Source of the DNA: Paenibacillus sp. JCM 10914
GTDB taxonomy: Bacteria; Bacillota; Bacilli; Paenibacillales; Paenibacillaceae
Reading direction: 5' to 3'
NCBI RefSeq assembly: GCF_001315105.1
Contig: NZ_BAZR01000042.1
Coordinates: forward strand, 1 to 40,525
Length of the DNA stretch: 40,525 nucleotides
Part shown: positions 1 through 8,150 of the stretch, piece after piece
Layout: each line of letters begins with the position of its first letter
Numbering within the stretch: the stretch's first letter is position 1
Notes under the pieces: generated by a model
Seen by the model: the letters and a program-made list of their open reading frames with translations, nothing else
Database searches by the model: none
Told to the model about the DNA's origin: nothing
Made by a program: the position numbers and the translations under genes

Positions 1-289
1 TGGAGCGTGAGCAAGTCCTCAGAGGGACTTATGGAGCGCGAAAGCGCCGCTCGGAGCGTAGCAAGTCCCTCAGAGGGACTTATGGAGCGCGAAAGCACCG
101 CCCGGAGCGTAGCAAGTCCCTCAGAGGGACTTATGGAGCGCGAAAGCGATGCTCGGAGCGTAGCAAGTCCCTCAGAGGGACTTACGGTGAGCAAAAGCGC
201 TGCTCGGAGCTGAGCGAGTCCCTCACAGGGACTTATGGAGCGCAAAAGCGCTGCTGGGAGCGTAGCAAGTCCCTCAGAGGGACTTGTGC
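1..289. repeat. Tandem 51-bp two-hairpin repeat array (six copies)
   Basis: The palindromic core AAGTCCCTC-A-GAGGGACTT recurs at 13-30 (one base short), 63-81, 114-132, 165-183, 216-234 and 267-285, with an exact 51-bp period between the complete cores. Between the cores lies a second dyad, GCGC-GAAA-GCGC or its AAAA-loop variant, so each unit could fold as two hairpins. The fifth copy has a changed centre (TCACA). The last copy ends in TTGTGC instead of TTATGG. Because 51 is a multiple of three, one frame stays open across the array (7-213) and encodes a 17-residue repeat; this is probably a by-product. The array lies directly upstream of purD and continues beyond the window edge. I do not recognise the family. 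Confidence 0.9.
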
Positions 290-355
290 CTCATCATTTA
301 CACTGTGAAAGATAAATGAGATAAACCAACTTTATATGAACAGGGAGGGAATACC

Positions 356-1623
356 ATGGATATATTGGTGATCGGAGGCGGCGGCAGAGAGCATGCTATC
401 GTGTGGGCGCTGTCGAAGAGTCCGAAGACAGGGAAGATTTACTGTGCACCCGGCAACGCGGGATTGGACAGCTGGCGGAATGCGTGCCTATCGCTGTATC
501 GGAATTTGAGAAGCTGGCCGCATTCGCGCAAGAGAAGCAAGTGGGGCTGATCGTCGTCGGTCCGGACGACCCGTTGGCTGACGGAATCGTGGATGCGTTC
601 GATGTGACAGGCATTCCTGTCTTTGGTCCACGCAAAAATGCTGCCGAAATCGAGGGAAGCAAAACCTTCATGAAGGATTTGCTCCAGAAGTACAGCATTC
701 CGACCGCTACCTATGCGAAGTTCGACAACTACGAAGATGCGCTTGCCTATCTGCGCCAGCAAGGCGCGCCGATCGTCGTGAAAGCGGACGGGCTTGCGGC
801 AGGCAAAGGCGTTACCGTTGCACGCACGCTGGAAGAAGCGGAGCAAGCGCTCAGCGACATTATGCAATCGAAGGTATTCGGCGACGCCGGAAGCCGGGTT
901 GTGATCGAAGAATTCATGGAAGGCCAGGAAATGTCGATTCTCGCCTTTGTTGACGGGGAGACCGTGAAGCCGATGTCAGCCGCGCAGGATCATAAACCAG
1001 CCTATGATGGGGATCTCGGCCCGAATACGGGGGGGATGGGAACCTATTCGCCGTTGCCGCACATCCCGTCGTCCATTATCGATGAGGCGATCGAGACGAT
1101 CATCAAACCGACGGCGAAAGCCATGGTAGCTGAAGGGCGTCCATTCCGCGGCGTACTGTTTGCCGGATTGATGATTACGCCGGATGGCAGACCGAAGACG
1201 ATCGAATTCAATGCTAGATTCGGTGACCCGGAAGCCCAGGTCGTGCTGCCACGACTGAAAACCGACCTGCTGGAGGTATTCCTGGCTGCGGTGGATGGCA
1301 CCCTGGCTGAGCTTGAGCTGGAATGGAGCGATGAGGCAGCGGTCTGCGTTATTCTTGCTTCCGGCGGCTATCCGGCCTCCTATCCGAAGGGGATTGCGAT
1401 CTCCGGCCTGGAAGACGAGCAGGACGGAACGGTTGTATTCCATGCCGGAACCGCACGCGATGCGGATGGAACGTGGAGAACGAACGGCGGACGCGTGCTT
1501 GGGGTTGTCGGACTTGGCCCAGATATCGCATCTGCGAGGGACAAGGCCTATGAACGTGCGGCGGGCATAACTTTTGAAGGGAAGCAGAACCGTACGGATA
1601 TTGCGCTGAAGGCGCTCTTATAG
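356..1623 (+). pseudogene. purD: Phosphoribosylamine-glycine ligase PurD, interrupted by a 1-bp frameshift
   Basis: PurD joins glycine to 5-phosphoribosylamine using ATP in the second step of purine synthesis. The start at 356 follows AGGGAGGG and gives MDILVIGGGGREHAI, the PurD N-terminal fold. After about residue 36 (PGNAG) this frame goes wrong and stops at 550. The +1 frame continues with IGQLAECV and the rest of the ATP-grasp enzyme, including the GARS signature RFGDPEAQ, to the stop at 1621-1623. Adding one G to the GGG run at 460-462 restores a protein of about 422 residues, the usual PurD length. No purH is visible because the window begins here, but purD normally ends the pur operon and a strong terminator follows. 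The break could be a base-calling error; a true null would make the cell a purine auxotroph. Confidence 0.9.
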
Positions 1624-1675
1624 TTCGACAGATAGTGGTGGAGCTATGCTCCGCGTTGCACACTCTTCTTCAAAC

Positions 1676-1720
1676 AGACGGCTCCTCCCACCAGGAATGG
1701 TGGGGGGAGCCGTCTTTGTC
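1676..1720 (+). terminator. Intrinsic terminator after purD
   Basis: An 18-bp stem (1676-1693 with 1698-1715, one G-T wobble) encloses the loop GGAA and is followed by a T-rich tract. It would end the purine operon. Confidence 0.85.
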
Positions 1721-1819
1721 TGTCCGCCAAAAACGAAAGGAGTCGAACAGAATAAGCAGAATTCGGCTGTGCAGCGTTGCCGCCGTGATATTTTATCATG
1801 CAAAAGTGGTTTGATTATA

Positions 1820-1837
1820 TGCGCAAACGTTTGTTCA
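1820..1837. promoter_or_regulatory. LacI/CcpA-family operator-like site 1 (alpha-glucan transporter)
   Basis: TGCGCAAACGTTTGTTCA is an imperfect dyad centred on CG with the CAAACGTTTG core typical of LacI/GalR-family operators. It lies about 470 bp upstream of the binding-protein gene, in a 580-bp stretch (1721-2301) with no gene of its own. Two related sites follow downstream. Confidence 0.55.
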
Positions 1838-1992
1838 ACATTTCACTATTTCGGATGAAATAACAGTGCGCTTTTGCCATAAAACAGCTGTACGGCACAA
1901 GAAATATATAGCAATTTTTAAGATATTATGTGAAATAACACGAAAATAAGAGAGAATACTGGATTATATGCATATTCTGAGGAAAAATGATC

Positions 1993-2033
1993 TGTGCAAA
2001 CGTTTTTACATTCGCAATGGAATGTTGTATGAT
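1993..2033 (+). promoter_or_regulatory. Sigma-A promoter with overlapping operator-like site 2
   Basis: The elements TTTACA (2005-2010) and TATGAT (2028-2033) are separated by 17 bp. The dyad TGTGCAAACGTTTTTACA (1993-2010) covers the -35 element, so a bound repressor would block polymerase. The next gene downstream starts at 2302, leaving a leader of about 260 nt. Confidence 0.6.
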
Positions 2034-2120
2034 GTTTTCAGTGAATGAAGCGCTTTCTCTACGAATATTTTCCACGGTGACGGCTTGATTGTTACATAGA
2101 AAGAGATAAGTTGAAAATTT

Positions 2121-2138
2121 TCTGAAATCGTTTGCGCA
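2121..2138. promoter_or_regulatory. LacI/CcpA-family operator-like site 3
   Basis: TCTGAAATCGTTTGCGCA shares the CGTTTGCGCA half with site 1 read on the other strand, and its TGAAATCGTTTGCG part matches the cre consensus except at the last position. It lies about 80 bp downstream of the predicted transcription start, where it could act as a roadblock or loop with the upstream sites. Confidence 0.5.
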
Positions 2139-2301
2139 GAGTTCCAATTGTAATGTGCGATATCCAGGCTTTTGGTTAATTGGGGAACGAAATCGGCTCG
2201 CTGGTCTCGCTATTTGATCGACCGCGAATGCGGACTGGTTTCAAGGGAAACTCGTTCATCGGCGTTTTCTTATTATTTATTTTGAGAGGGGTAATCACGG
2301 A

Positions 2302-3612
2302 ATGAAGATCAAAAAGTTCCTTACGCTAGCTGCAACTTTTACGTTGGCTCTTTCCATTACGGCGTGCGGAGGTAATACAGCTGCTCCTCCTGCGGAGGCA
2401 CCTGCTGAACAACCACCTGCACAGGAAACTCCGGCAGAAAATACAGAAACACAGGAACTCAAGCCTGAAGACGGGGCTAAGTTGATCGTATGGGAGAGCA
2501 GAGACGAAAGAGCCTATACGGATGCTGTTATCAAGGAATTCACGGAGAAATATGGCGTGGAAGTAACGGTAGAAGAAATGTCCCCGACGGATCAAGTAAC
2601 CAAGCTGGCACAAGATGGCCCATCCGGACTGGGTGCTGACGTTGTACTGTTCCCGCATGATAACCTGGGCAAAGCAGTAGCGACGAACCTGGTATTCCCG
2701 AACGACTTCTATGAAGAGAAAACAAGAAGCAGCAATACAGAAGCAGCAATCCAGGGCGTAAGCTACGATGGCGTATTGTACGGATACCCGCGTGCTGCCG
2801 AGACGTACTTGATGTACTACAACAAGGACCTGGTGAAAGAAGTTCCAACCACGATGGAAGAAGTGATTGAGTTCAGCAAGACCTTCACGGACAAGGCGAA
2901 CAACAAATACGGTTTCATGTTCGAGACAGGCAACCTGTACTTCGCTTATCCGTTCCTCGCTTCCAATGGCGGATATATCTTCGGTGACGGCGGTGCAGAT
3001 ATCAATGACATCGGCTTGAATAACGAAGGGGCCATCAAGAGTATGGAAGTGTTCGCAAGCTTGAAAGAGATCCTGCCTGTTAATTCCGGCGACATTACAC
3101 CGGATATCAAGCGCGGATTGTTCACAGCCGGTGATCTGGCAATGGATATTAACGGACCTTGGGAATTGGGCGGATACAAGGAAGCACTTGGCGACAAGCT
3201 CGGTGTAGCTCCAATCCCGTCGATTGGCGGTCAGCCTGCGGTATCATTCTCCGGTATCAAGGCATGGTATGTCAGCTCGTTCACGCAGTACCCGCAAGCG
3301 GCTCGCTTGTTCGCTGATTTCGCAACCTCCAAGGAAGCGCAACTGCAATTGAGTGCACTCGTCGGTTCCGTACCAACGAATAACGAAGCGCAAGAAGATG
3401 CACAAATTAAGGATGACGAGTATGTATCTGCATTCACGGAGCAGTTCAAATCTTCCCAGCCGATGCCTTCCGTTCCAGAGATGGGTAACGTGTGGTCTCC
3501 TGTAGGCGCTGCACTCGCTGAGATTTGGGATAATGGCAAAGACGTTAAGGAAACGCTGGATAAAGCTGTAACTCAAGTGAAAGACTTGAACGGCGGCGGA
3601 GACGGCAAGTAA
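2302..3612 (+). CDS. Maltodextrin/cyclodextrin ABC transporter, substrate-binding lipoprotein (MalE/MdxE family)
   Basis: This 436-residue extracellular binding protein would capture malto-oligosaccharides or cyclodextrins and deliver them to the two permeases that follow. A lysine-rich N-terminus, hydrophobic stretch and lipobox SITAC place the lipidated cysteine at residue 22. A Pro/Glu/Ala-rich spacer follows to about residue 55, then a family-1 solute-binding fold (KLIVWESRDE near the start, GPWELGGY in the second lobe). The start follows GAGAGGGG at a normal distance. It opens the transporter operon behind a promoter with LacI/CcpA-type sites. The specificity is inferred from the MdxF/MdxG-like permeases and the nearby CGTase; maltodextrin and cyclodextrin cannot be separated from sequence alone. 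Confidence 0.87.
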   Translation: MKIKKFLTLAATFTLALSITACGGNTAAPPAEAPAEQPPAQETPAENTETQELKPEDGAKLIVWESRDERAYTDAVIKEFTEKYGVEVTVEEMSPTDQVTKLAQDGPSGLGADVVLFPHDNLGKAVATNLVFPNDFYEEKTRSSNTEAAIQGVSYDGVLYGYPRAAETYLMYYNKDLVKEVPTTMEEVIEFSKTFTDKANNKYGFMFETGNLYFAYPFLASNGGYIFGDGGADINDIGLNNEGAIKSMEVFASLKEILPVNSGDITPDIKRGLFTAGDLAMDINGPWELGGYKEALGDKLGVAPIPSIGGQPAVSFSGIKAWYVSSFTQYPQAARLFADFATSKEAQLQLSALVGSVPTNNEAQEDAQIKDDEYVSAFTEQFKSSQPMPSVPEMGNVWSPVGAALAEIWDNGKDVKETLDKAVTQVKDLNGGGDGK

Positions 3613-3658
3613 TCGTTATAAATGAACCATAGCTGTAATCATACGAGAACGAAGATAT

Positions 3659-3681
3659 TCACCCGCCGTTTAGGCGGGTGA
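3659..3681 (+). promoter_or_regulatory. Intercistronic hairpin between binding protein and permease genes
   Basis: A perfect 9-bp stem, TCACCCGCC-GTTTA-GGCGGGTGA, without a following T-run. The position, after the binding-protein gene and before the first permease gene, fits an mRNA-stability or partial-termination element that lets the binding protein be made in excess. Confidence 0.6.
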
Positions 3682-3718
3682 TTCCTCGATTGTACGAATA
3701 GAGGAGAACGGAGGGAGC

Positions 3719-5032
3719 ATGCGTCAACATCGTACGACAGCGGCCGTATTATCAGCCATCTGCATGGGTCTGGGTCAGTTATATAACCGGCAATGGATCA
3801 AAGGCACTCTTTTACTTATCGTAGGCATATCCAGTTTATATTACTTCATCAACAACCTTGGAGATGCCATCTGGGGCATGACAACGTTGGGCGAGCAAGG
3901 AAGCCGGATGGAGAAAGTGAACGGCTTGACCCAAATGGTAGCTGGTGACCATTCCATCAACCTGTTGATTGAAGGATTAATCACCATGATTCTGCTTGTA
4001 CTCTTCTTGATTGCTTATTATGCCAATATCAAAAACGCATATAACGCTGGAAAACAGAGGGAACAGGGGATTACCCCCAACAATTTCAGACAAACCCTTT
4101 ACTATATGTTTGAGTGGAAGTTTGCGCAGTCTTTCCTGGTCTTGCCTGCCATCGGGATTTTATTCTTTACGGTAATGCCAATTATCTTCATGATCATGCT
4201 GGCATTTACCAACTATTCTGCACCGAACAACTTACCGCCGGCCAACCTGGTTAACTGGGTAGGATTCCAGACCTTTACCAATCTGGTGGCGCTCAAGACA
4301 TGGAGCCATACGTTCTTCGGCGTTCTGACGTGGACGATCATCTGGGCCGTGCTTGCAACGGTTACGACTTATTTCGGCGGCGTTCTCGTAGCTCTGCTGA
4401 TTCAGCAAAAAGGAATTCGTTTCAAAGGCGTGTGGCGCGTCATCCTGATCATCCCTTACGCTATTCCGCAGTTGATCTCTTTGCTTGTAATGCGCAATAT
4501 GTTTAACGGCCAATTCGGACCGATCAACCAATATTTAAGATACTTTGGACTAGACGGGTTGCCGTGGCTAACGGATCCAATCTGGGCGAAAGTCACCGTT
4601 ATCATCGTCAATATGTGGGTCGGCATTCCGGTCTCCATGCTGCTTGTGATGAGCGTGCTGACCACGATACCGAAGGATCTTTACGAGGCGGCAGAGGTGG
4701 ATGGAGCGACAGGCTATCAGAAATTCAGAATCATTACGCTGCCGATGATCCTGTTCTCCACCGCACCGGTTCTGATTACGCAATTTGCCGGTAACATCAA
4801 CAACTTCAACCTGATCTTCCTGCTGACGAACGGTAACCCGGTTGTAGGAGATTATCAATACGCCGGCGCTACCGACTTGCTGGTAACGTGGTTGTATAAA
4901 CTTACGCTCGACCAGCAGCGGTATAGTATGGCATCGGCGATCGGGATTATTATTTTCATGATTATTGCGACCTTCTCCATCTACAATTATCGCCGCACCA
5001 GATCCTTTAAAGAGGAGGATATGATCCAATAA
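3719..5032 (+). CDS. Maltodextrin/cyclodextrin ABC transporter permease (MalF/MdxF family)
   Basis: One of two membrane subunits forming the sugar channel. At 437 residues it matches the length of Bacillus MdxF-type permeases, which carry extra N-terminal membrane segments: here a hydrophobic pair lies in residues 8-45 and 80-105, before the core transporter domain starting near residue 135. The cytoplasmic EAA loop, which contacts the ATPase, begins at E323 (EAAEVDGATGYQKF). The start lies just after GGAGGGAGC. It is followed with a one-base overlap by the second permease, so the two are translationally coupled. No ATPase gene is present, so a shared MsmX-type protein is expected. Confidence 0.9.
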   Translation: MRQHRTTAAVLSAICMGLGQLYNRQWIKGTLLLIVGISSLYYFINNLGDAIWGMTTLGEQGSRMEKVNGLTQMVAGDHSINLLIEGLITMILLVLFLIAYYANIKNAYNAGKQREQGITPNNFRQTLYYMFEWKFAQSFLVLPAIGILFFTVMPIIFMIMLAFTNYSAPNNLPPANLVNWVGFQTFTNLVALKTWSHTFFGVLTWTIIWAVLATVTTYFGGVLVALLIQQKGIRFKGVWRVILIIPYAIPQLISLLVMRNMFNGQFGPINQYLRYFGLDGLPWLTDPIWAKVTVIIVNMWVGIPVSMLLVMSVLTTIPKDLYEAAEVDGATGYQKFRIITLPMILFSTAPVLITQFAGNINNFNLIFLLTNGNPVVGDYQYAGATDLLVTWLYKLTLDQQRYSMASAIGIIIFMIIATFSIYNYRRTRSFKEEDMIQ

Positions 5033-5874
5033 TGGGAATGAAAACGAGAAATGCGATTCGATTGACGCTAAGTTATATTATGCTGGTTATCATCGCGATT
5101 TGCTGTATTTACCCGGCGCTCTGGATTGTTCTGGCTTCTTTCCGTCCCGGAAAGTCGCTGTACAGCAAAAGCCTGATTCCTGAAAGCTTTACGCTTAGTC
5201 ACTATCAAGAGTTATTTACGTCTCAAAGCTTTCTGTTTACGACATGGTACATGAACACGTTGAAAATCGCGGTATTCTCGATGATTCTTGGCACGATTCT
5301 TGTGCTACTTACGAGTTATGCCGTATCCCGGTTCCGCTTCAAGGGCCGTCAGAATGCCCTTTCGGTTATTCTGATCCTGGGCATGTTCCCGGGGTTCATG
5401 AGTATGATCGCGCTATACATTCTGCTTCACTCCCTTGATCTGCTCAATACGCATGCAGCGATGATTATCGTATATGCCGCGGGGGCGCCACTTGGCGGAA
5501 CGCTGATTATGAAGGGCTTCCTCGATACGATACCGCGAAGCCTGGATGAAGCGGCCAAGATTGATGGCGCGACGAATTTCCAGATTTTTCGCAAAATCAT
5601 TCTGCCATTATCCAAACCGATGATCACTTATATGGGACTTACGATGTTCGTGGGTCCATGGGTTGACTTCATCTTCGCAAGACTGGTGCTGCGTACGAAG
5701 GAAAACTGGACGCTAGCCGTGGGCTTGTGGGATCTGGTTAACTCCACCCAGGACAGTAACTTCACCTTGTTTGCTGCCGCATCGGTGCTGATCGCCTTGC
5801 CGATCACGCTCCTGTTCATCTTCCTTCAGCGATTGCTGGTGGACGGCATGACGGCAGGGGCAAGCAAAGGATGA
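5032..5874 (+). CDS. Maltodextrin/cyclodextrin ABC transporter permease (MalG/MdxG family)
   Basis: Second membrane subunit of the alpha-glucan transporter, 280 residues with about six hydrophobic segments. The EAA loop begins at E173 (EAAKIDGATNFQIFRK). Its ATG overlaps the stop codon of the preceding permease by one base (TAATG), with GAGGAGG about 15 nt upstream inside that gene; a second ATG two codons later is possible. A strong terminator at 5945 ends the three-gene operon. Confidence 0.9.
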   Translation: MGMKTRNAIRLTLSYIMLVIIAICCIYPALWIVLASFRPGKSLYSKSLIPESFTLSHYQELFTSQSFLFTTWYMNTLKIAVFSMILGTILVLLTSYAVSRFRFKGRQNALSVILILGMFPGFMSMIALYILLHSLDLLNTHAAMIIVYAAGAPLGGTLIMKGFLDTIPRSLDEAAKIDGATNFQIFRKIILPLSKPMITYMGLTMFVGPWVDFIFARLVLRTKENWTLAVGLWDLVNSTQDSNFTLFAAASVLIALPITLLFIFLQRLLVDGMTAGASKG

Positions 5875-5944
5875 CCGGTAGTTCACGAACGTAAGCCAAC
5901 GTAAAACATACGGCCAATCGCACACGATCCATGACGACATCCAA

Positions 5945-5983
5945 GAGACACAGCCCATGATTTGCGGCTGTGTCTCTTTGTTA
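5945..5983 (+). terminator. Intrinsic terminator after the alpha-glucan transporter operon
   Basis: GAGACACAGCC pairs exactly with GGCTGTGTCTC (5945-5955 with 5966-5976) and is followed by TTTGTTATTTT. It lies between the permease gene and the chemoreceptor gene. Confidence 0.85.
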
Positions 5984-6004
5984 TTTTAATAGGGGGATCT
6001 TTAT

Positions 6005-8044
6005 ATGAACATTAGCAGGCGTCTTCACATCAAAACGGTTGGCATGAAGCTATTTCTTATTTTCTGTGCCGCGATTCTTGGTTTATCCGCAGGTCTTGGC
6101 TTCATATCGTATTTCATATCCAAGGATACGGTGATGGACCAGGTGTCGGAAGCGACATCGGGGCAGATGATTCAGGCGGCGGATAAGCTGGACTATCTGC
6201 TCTCCCAATATGAATCGGTATCGAGGCAATGGGCGTTGGATACGGTGCTTCGCGAAGATTTAGTCACGGTGAGTAGGGCGAAGAGCGATATCCGGAATAA
6301 AACACAGGCCGAGAACCGTATTCGTGAGAAGCTCAATGGCATAACCTCATCGGATAAGAGGCTCCAAGGCATGCGGCTTATATCACCGGGTCTTAGCGCA
6401 CAGAGCTCATATAATTCTAGCGGAAGCAGCGGGCCATCATCATCGGAGCAGGTGAAGCAGAAGATTGATCAGATCGTGAAGGCGGATGGAGAGCCGATCT
6501 GGTTCCCTACCGAAGCGCGGGGATTCATGGAGAACGAGAAGGCTGCAACCATGACGATGGGCAGACTGCTGAAGAATCTGAATGAACCGCAAGCAGCATA
6601 TATCCTCTTAATTGATATCAAGGACACCGCGATTCTGGATGTGCTGTCCAATCTGAAGATCGGCCAACACGGTCAGATGCGGATCGTAACTGCTGACCAG
6701 CGTATCGTTCACGATTCCGATCCGGTCCAGTTGATGCAGGTATCCGCCATTACGGTGCCAGAGCAAACGGAAGAGGCAAGCGGAAGCTACATTAGCGATG
6801 ATGGGCAGATGGTGGTCTATACGCCGCTGCATACGGCGCCCTGGTATATGATCGGCTTTGCGCCGGTGAGTGATTTTGTCCAGGCGACGGACAAGCTGTT
6901 AACGCTGACAATTGTCGTAATCGTGACTGCGATCGTCATTGCCGCATTAATCGGTTTATACATTATGCGCAGCGTAGCCAGACCTCTGAACGATATCTGC
7001 ATCTTAATGGAGGAAGGCGAGAAGGGGAACCTGGCGGTACGGACAAGTTATCACCGTACGGACGAGATCGGCCGCTTGGGTGAGAGCTTCAATGCCATGA
7101 TGGGGCAGATTTCAGAGTTGGTAGAGTCCAGTCATGCCTCGGCAAGACAGGTGCTTGCCACCGCGGAGGAATTAACGGAAGCCTCACGCGGCACCTCACA
7201 GTCTGCGGGCGAATTGGCGGCGGCGATGGAGCAGATTGCACAAGGCAGCGGAAGTTTGGCGCTGGAGATGGAACGGGAGAACCAGTTGACCGAGCATATT
7301 GGGCGTCAGATGAGTACCGTCTCCGCGTCCAATACATTGATGGAAGCGGCGGCAGACCGTGTGCTGCATGTTACGGGGCAAGGAACGCGTCACATGGATC
7401 GGATGGTGGAGAAGACAACTCGAATCAATCAGGTCAATCGCAGCATCGTCCGTAACGCAGAGAAATTGAAAGAGAATACGGCATCGATACATAAAATACT
7501 GGAGTTAATGTCAGAGATTACGCACCAGACGAATGTGCTATCGATTAACGCAACCATCGAGGCTGCGAGGGCCGGCTCCGCAGGCAGCGGCTTCATGGTA
7601 GTAGCTAACGAAGTCCGAAGCCTTGCTGATCGTTCCAAGGAGTCGATCCAGACGGTAGGCTCCATGATTCAGGATATCCGAAGTGAAGTGCAGCATTCCG
7701 TCGATGCTTTGCAATCCGCTTCTCCGCTCTTCGATGAACAGCTTGATTCGGTAGAGGAAGCGCAAGGGGTGTTCCGGAATGTACGGCAAGAGATGGATGC
7801 ACTCTTGAACGTGATCAGCGGTTCAACACAAGCCGTATCCAAGCTGATTGAGACGCAGCTTACGTTGACGGAATCGATCTCCGAAGCAGGAGCCGTCGTG
7901 CAAGAGACGAGTGCAGCCACAGAGGAAGTATCCTCGATGTCAGAAGAGCAACTGAAGGTGAGCGAGAAAATGGTGGCGCTGGCAGCGCAGTTGGAGGGGC
8001 TATCGGATACGCTGAATAAGTCGTTGATCAAATTTAGAACGTGA
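6005..8044 (+). CDS. Methyl-accepting chemotaxis protein
   Basis: A 679-residue membrane chemoreceptor. A first membrane segment lies at about residues 14-37. A large extracellular sensing region (about 38-295, probably Cache-like, ending with APWYMIGFAP) is followed by a second membrane segment at about 299-322, then a HAMP linker (RPLNDICILMEEGEKGNL onward) and a long coiled-coil signalling domain. The hairpin-tip region reads THQTNVLSINATIEAARAG, close to the conserved MCP tip that binds CheW/CheA. The start follows AGGGGGAT. It has its own space between two terminators, beside the alpha-glucan transporter and CGTase genes, so a malto-oligosaccharide or cyclodextrin ligand is a reasonable guess but is not shown by the sequence. 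Confidence 0.92.
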   Translation: MNISRRLHIKTVGMKLFLIFCAAILGLSAGLGFISYFISKDTVMDQVSEATSGQMIQAADKLDYLLSQYESVSRQWALDTVLREDLVTVSRAKSDIRNKTQAENRIREKLNGITSSDKRLQGMRLISPGLSAQSSYNSSGSSGPSSSEQVKQKIDQIVKADGEPIWFPTEARGFMENEKAATMTMGRLLKNLNEPQAAYILLIDIKDTAILDVLSNLKIGQHGQMRIVTADQRIVHDSDPVQLMQVSAITVPEQTEEASGSYISDDGQMVVYTPLHTAPWYMIGFAPVSDFVQATDKLLTLTIVVIVTAIVIAALIGLYIMRSVARPLNDICILMEEGEKGNLAVRTSYHRTDEIGRLGESFNAMMGQISELVESSHASARQVLATAEELTEASRGTSQSAGELAAAMEQIAQGSGSLALEMERENQLTEHIGRQMSTVSASNTLMEAAADRVLHVTGQGTRHMDRMVEKTTRINQVNRSIVRNAEKLKENTASIHKILELMSEITHQTNVLSINATIEAARAGSAGSGFMVVANEVRSLADRSKESIQTVGSMIQDIRSEVQHSVDALQSASPLFDEQLDSVEEAQGVFRNVRQEMDALLNVISGSTQAVSKLIETQLTLTESISEAGAVVQETSAATEEVSSMSEEQLKVSEKMVALAAQLEGLSDTLNKSLIKFRT

Positions 8045-8088
8045 ATGTACATTAATCAACAAACAACTCTTTCATAAGATAAACAAAC

Positions 8089-8126
8089 AAGCCGATGCTG
8101 AGGTTGCCCACAGCATCGGCTTTATG
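8089..8126. terminator. Terminator between convergent chemoreceptor and CGTase genes
   Basis: AAGCCGATGCTG (8089-8100) pairs perfectly with CAGCATCGGCTT (8111-8122), 12 bp around a 10-nt loop. TTTATG follows on the plus strand and TTGTTTGTTT on the minus strand, so it can serve both genes. Confidence 0.85.
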
Positions 8127-8150
8127 CATGTCGATTAGGTCAGATTTGCA

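Noticed and set aside
7..213. Open frame encoding a 17-residue repeat protein in the left array
   Set aside because: It follows from a 51-bp period being divisible by three. There is no clear ribosome site, and the frame closes when a unit diverges.
1..289. CRISPR array
   Set aside because: The whole 51-bp unit is repeated with no unique spacers, and no cas genes are present.
1721..2301. Riboswitch or small gene upstream of the alpha-glucan transporter
   Set aside because: Only operator-like dyads and a promoter are visible; no known riboswitch core and no frame with a ribosome site.
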